Origin: Streptomyces turgidiscabies Car8
GTDB taxonomy: Bacteria > Actinomycetota > Actinomycetes > Streptomycetales > Streptomycetaceae
Assembly: GCF_000331005.1 (NCBI RefSeq)
Contig: NZ_AEJB01000648.1
Coordinates: forward strand, 1 to 54,931
Reading direction: 5' to 3'
Length of the DNA stretch: 54,931 nucleotides
Shown: one piece after another, positions 52,542 through 54,931 of the stretch
How the letters are laid out: every line of letters starts with the position of its first letter
Position numbering within the stretch: position 1 is the stretch's first letter
Translations under genes and position numbers: made by a program
Notes under the pieces: generated by a model
Told to the model about the DNA's origin: nothing
Database searches by the model: none
Seen by the model: the letters and a program-made list of their open reading frames with translations, nothing else

Positions 52542-52931
52542 TCAGGACGGGGAGTCGTCGAAGCGCGCCGCTTCCAGATAGCGCGGGTTCGGGTCGAGTG
52601 CCGCCGCCAGCCGGAAGTGCCGCTTGGCCTGCTCGGGGCGGCGCTGGCGCTCGTAGGTGCGGGCGAGCGCGTAGTGCGCGAAGGCGTTGTCCGGCTCGCG
52701 CTCCAGGACGATCGTGAACTCGAGCTCGGCAGGGCGCAGTTGAGCGGCGGCGAAGAAGGCACGCGCCCGCAGCAGTCGGGCGGCCGTGTTCTCGGGGTGC
52801 GCGGCGATCACGGAGTCGAGCAGTTTCACCGCGCCACGGGGATCGCGGGCTTCGAGCAGTCGCTCGGCCGCGCGGAAGTCGATGACATGCGTCTCCGGAG
52901 TACGTCCGGTCCATCCGCTGGTCTCGGGCAC
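52542..52931 (-). CDS. Tetratricopeptide repeat protein
   Basis: A 129-residue protein built of about three TPR units: AERLLEARDPRGAVKLLDSVIAAHPENTAARLLRAR, AFFAAAQLRPAELEFTIVLEREPDNAFAHYALARTY and ERQRRPEQAKRHFRLAAALDPNPRYLEAAR. It has no signal or membrane segment and would act as a protein-binding adapter. The GTG start at 52931 has a GGAAGG about 6 nt upstream. It lies 50 bp downstream of coaE, a conserved neighbour in Streptomyces, and is probably in the same transcript. Confidence 0.92.
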   Translation of the reverse strand: MPETSGWTGRTPETHVIDFRAAERLLEARDPRGAVKLLDSVIAAHPENTAARLLRARAFFAAAQLRPAELEFTIVLEREPDNAFAHYALARTYERQRRPEQAKRHFRLAAALDPNPRYLEAARFDDSPS

Positions 52932-52981
52932 GGCTGAGTCCTTCCCTCACTAGGGCGGTTCAACGCCAGGACACGGCAACG

Positions 52982-53590
52982 CTATTCCCGCGCGGCCCGC
53001 GCTCTGCGTACGAGTTCCGCCCATACGTCCGTCACACGCTGTTCCAGCTCTCGCAGCGGCACGTCGTTGTCGATGACCACGTCCGCGATCTCCAGGCGCT
53101 GCTCGCGGGTGGCCTGGGCGGCCATACGCGCGCGTGCGTCGTGTTCCGTCATGCCGCGCAGCCGGACCAGCCGGTCGAGCTGGGTTTCGGGGCTCGCGTC
53201 GACGACGATCACGAGGTCGTACAGCGACTTGAGTCCGTTCTCCGCGAGCAGCGGTACGTCGTGGATCACGACCGCGTCGTCCGCCGCGGCGGCTTCGAGA
53301 GCGCGGGAGCGGACGCCCACCAAGGGGTGCACGATCGAGTTGAGCGAGGCGAGCTTCTCCGGGTCGGCGAAGACGATCGAGCCCAGCTTGGGCCGGTCGA
53401 GGCCGCCGTCCTCGGCGAGCACCTCCGTACCGAAGGCGTCGACGACCGCCTCGAGGCCTTCGGTCCCCGGCGCGACGACCTCGCGCGCGATACGGTCCGC
53501 GTCGATCAGGACGGCGCCACGCGCGACGAGGAGCCGCGACACCTCGCTCTTGCCGGCCCCGATGCCGCCGGTCAGGCCCACTGTCAGCAT
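52982..53590 (-). CDS. coaE: Dephospho-CoA kinase
   Basis: Catalyses the last step of CoA synthesis, phosphorylating the 3'-hydroxyl of dephospho-CoA. The 202-residue protein has the P-loop TGGIGAGKSEVSRLL (about residues 6-20), LIDADRIAREVV, LNSIVHPLV and VIHDVPLLAENGL, matching the family throughout. ATG 53590 is preferred because a TAAGCT -10 box lies 7 nt before it, within a DNA-damage-type promoter; the mRNA is then leaderless. Longer starts at 53614 overlap that promoter. It is followed by the TPR gene. Confidence 0.97.
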   Translation of the reverse strand: MLTVGLTGGIGAGKSEVSRLLVARGAVLIDADRIAREVVAPGTEGLEAVVDAFGTEVLAEDGGLDRPKLGSIVFADPEKLASLNSIVHPLVGVRSRALEAAAADDAVVIHDVPLLAENGLKSLYDLVIVVDASPETQLDRLVRLRGMTEHDARARMAAQATREQRLEIADVVIDNDVPLRELEQRVTDVWAELVRRARAARE

Positions 53591-53597
53591 GACCGGC

Positions 53598-53620
53598 AGC
53601 TTAGGGCCTGCCACTGACAG
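53598..53620 (-). promoter_or_regulatory. DNA-damage (RecA-NDp/PafBC-type) promoter of coaE
   Basis: Minus-strand CTGTCAGTG, 8 nt, TAAGCT: one mismatch in the upstream element, a perfect spacing and -10 pattern. The -10 ends 7 nt before the coaE ATG, the same geometry as uvrB and ogt. Confidence 0.65.
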
Positions 53621-53677
53621 CGGCCGCGACAGGGCGGCCCTGCGGGCTCGGCCCCTGTCAGGCCGACCGTCGGCGGC

Positions 53678-54616
53678 TCAGCCCTCGCCCTCCCGCTCCG
53701 CGAGGAACCGCTCGAACTCCAGGCCGATCTCGTCGGCGGACGGGATCTCGACCGGCTCCGCGAGCATGTTGCCCCGGCTCTCGGCGCCGGCAGCCGCGTC
53801 GTACTGGTGTTCAAGGCCCTGGACGAGGGCCACGAGGTCCTCGTCGCCCTCCTGGATCTGACGGTCGATCTCCGTCTGGGTGCGGTGGGCATCCGTGCGC
53901 AGTGCGTGCGCGATGCCGGGCAGGACCAGACCCGTGGCGGCCGTGATGGCCTCCAGGACGGTCAGAGCGGCGTCCGGGTACGGAGAGCGGGCGATGTAGT
54001 GCGGGACGTGCGCGGCGACGCCCAGGACGTCGTGGCCGGCCTCCATGAGGCGGTACTCGACGAGCGACTCGGCGCTGCCGGGAACCTGTGCCTCCTCGAA
54101 GGGGCTGCGATGGCCCGGCACCAGTTCGTTGCGGTTGCCGTGCGGGGTGAGGCCCACGGGGCGCGTGTGCGGGACGCCCATGGGGATGCCGTGGAAGTTC
54201 ACGGCCAGGCGGACACCGAGGCGCTCGATGATCTGCTGGACGGCCACGGCGAAGCGCTCCCACTCGACGTCCGGTTCGGGTCCGGACAGCAGCAGGAACG
54301 GCGCCCCGGTCGCGTCCTGGACGAGCCGCACATCGAGTGTGGGGACTTCGTAGTCGGTCCACCGGTCGCGCTTGAACGTCAGCAGCGGGCGGCGCGCGCG
54401 GTAGTCCACGAGCCGGTCGTGATCGAAGCGGGCCACCACTTGGTTGGGCAGCGTGTCGAGCAGCCGGTCGACGATCTGGTCGCCGGTCTCACCCGCGTCG
54501 ATGTACCCATCGAAGTGGTAGAGCATGACAAGACCGGCCGACTCCTGCGCCAGCGCCATGTCGACGACGGCCAGGCCTTTCGGCTCCCATGCGTACAAAC
54601 CCTGCGGATCAAGCAC
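53678..54616 (-). CDS. PAC2 family protein (proteasome assembly chaperone-like)
   Basis: A 312-residue PAC2-family protein of the actinobacterial type. Family pattern: LVMLYHFDGYIDAGETGDQIVDRLL at the N-terminus, LLLSGPEPDVEWERFAVAVQQIIERLGV in the middle, VNFHGIPMGVPHTRPVG, and GHDVLGVAAHVPHYIARSPYPDAAL. The C-terminal segment EIDRQIQEGDEDLVALVQGLE is helical. It may chaperone proteasome or other ring assembly; direct evidence is lacking. GTG 54616 follows GGAGGAG by about 9 nt. It is monocistronic; coaE follows 87 bp downstream. Confidence 0.92.
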   Translation of the reverse strand: MLDPQGLYAWEPKGLAVVDMALAQESAGLVMLYHFDGYIDAGETGDQIVDRLLDTLPNQVVARFDHDRLVDYRARRPLLTFKRDRWTDYEVPTLDVRLVQDATGAPFLLLSGPEPDVEWERFAVAVQQIIERLGVRLAVNFHGIPMGVPHTRPVGLTPHGNRNELVPGHRSPFEEAQVPGSAESLVEYRLMEAGHDVLGVAAHVPHYIARSPYPDAALTVLEAITAATGLVLPGIAHALRTDAHRTQTEIDRQIQEGDEDLVALVQGLEHQYDAAAGAESRGNMLAEPVEIPSADEIGLEFERFLAEREGEG

Positions 54617-54931
54617 TGTGACCGCTCCTCCTCGTGTTCGTACTGCACAACGTGAAACGGAGCATGGGCATTCCCGCCCGGCACCCGCTCACAGGTACGA
54701 CTTACCCGCCAGGGACACGGCATGACCGCCGGACGGACACCACGCGCGCGTGGAGCGCTGTTACGGCCGGGCGTCGGTGCGCCTGGGCCGGTCACGGGTG
54801 AACTGCGTCTGCCCGGCGGCTCGTTGCCGGGAAAGGTGTACAAAGGCCGGTTGCGCCCCACCAGTTGCCGCTGTGTCCCGCACGTTTTTGTCCCACCGCC
54901 GTAGGGCTGCGGGCAGCCGGCCGCGCACAAC
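54617..54931. other. 315-bp end region without a supported gene
   Basis: This is the promoter and leader of the PAC2 gene plus sequence up to the window edge. It contains one CACGCGCGCGTG palindrome (54741-54752) and a hairpin GGCTGC-GG-GCAGCC (54905-54918) that could be a terminator of a gene beyond the edge. A 60-codon plus-strand frame starting at ATG 54722 has no convincing protein features. Confidence 0.4.

Noticed and set aside
54722..54904. 60-codon frame at the window end
   Set aside because: No ribosome site, no conserved pattern, poor codon bias.

Overview
The window looks like a core-type stretch of a Streptomyces (high-GC Actinomycetota) chromosome. Evidence: very high GC with strong third-position bias, many GTG starts, many GTGA/ATGA start-stop overlaps, and families typical of Streptomyces (DUF397, DUF5753 regulators, S-adenosyl methyltransferase DUF574, MHYT, PAC2, mycothiol-type maleylpyruvate isomerase). 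The order uvrA ... uvrB ... coaE/PAC2 resembles, from memory, the region between uvrA and rpsA in S. coelicolor. No tRNA, rRNA, insertion sequence, prophage or CRISPR array was seen.

Layout. 1-4.6 kb: uvrA, then divergent MDMPI-type and metallo-beta-lactamase-fold genes. 4.9-7.5 kb: a complete polar amino acid ABC importer (lipoprotein, permease, ATPase) with overlapping genes. 7.5-12.2 kb: aroQ, S66 peptidase, MHS transporter, ChaA-type antiporter and a small barrel protein. 12.3-18.6 kb: a stress block on the minus strand made of terC behind a probable yybP-ykoY manganese riboswitch, a large TerD/degenerate-FtsK fusion, terD and uvrB. 18.6-24.2 kb: MHYT sensor, ogt, an MFS exporter with a possible leader peptide, VOC protein, psuG-pfkB pseudouridine operon. 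24.3-31.7 kb: methyltransferase, CBS protein, degenerate kinase, DUF2293, DUF1772, gltD-like reductase, an AhpD-like protein divergent from a MocR regulator. 31.9-35.6 kb: a WhiJ/AbaA-type regulatory cluster (DUF574 methyltransferase, DUF397, XRE-DUF5753, HATPase, two small proteins). 35.7-43.0 kb: DUF899, amidohydrolase, FUSC, a hypothetical, GNATs, RidA. 43.3-46.8 kb: an NCS1 permease and a frameshifted hydantoin/Asp racemase, divergent from a GntR-FCD regulator with a perfect 16-bp operator. 46.8-54.9 kb: prolyl aminopeptidase, family 5 uracil-DNA glycosylase, S4 protein, DoxX, MOSC, methyltransferase, acyltransferase, TPR, coaE and PAC2.

The main unifying signal is regulatory. Sites of the form TTGTCAGTG-N8-TAnnnT, the actinobacterial LexA-independent DNA-damage promoter (RecA-NDp, used by PafBC in mycobacteria), lie before uvrA, uvrB, ogt, terD and coaE, with two weaker copies elsewhere. 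In uvrB, ogt and coaE the -10 element is only 6-7 nt from the start codon, so those mRNAs are probably leaderless; at least eight further genes show the same spacing. This links nucleotide excision repair, alkylation repair, a Ter-family stress protein and CoA synthesis into one candidate response.
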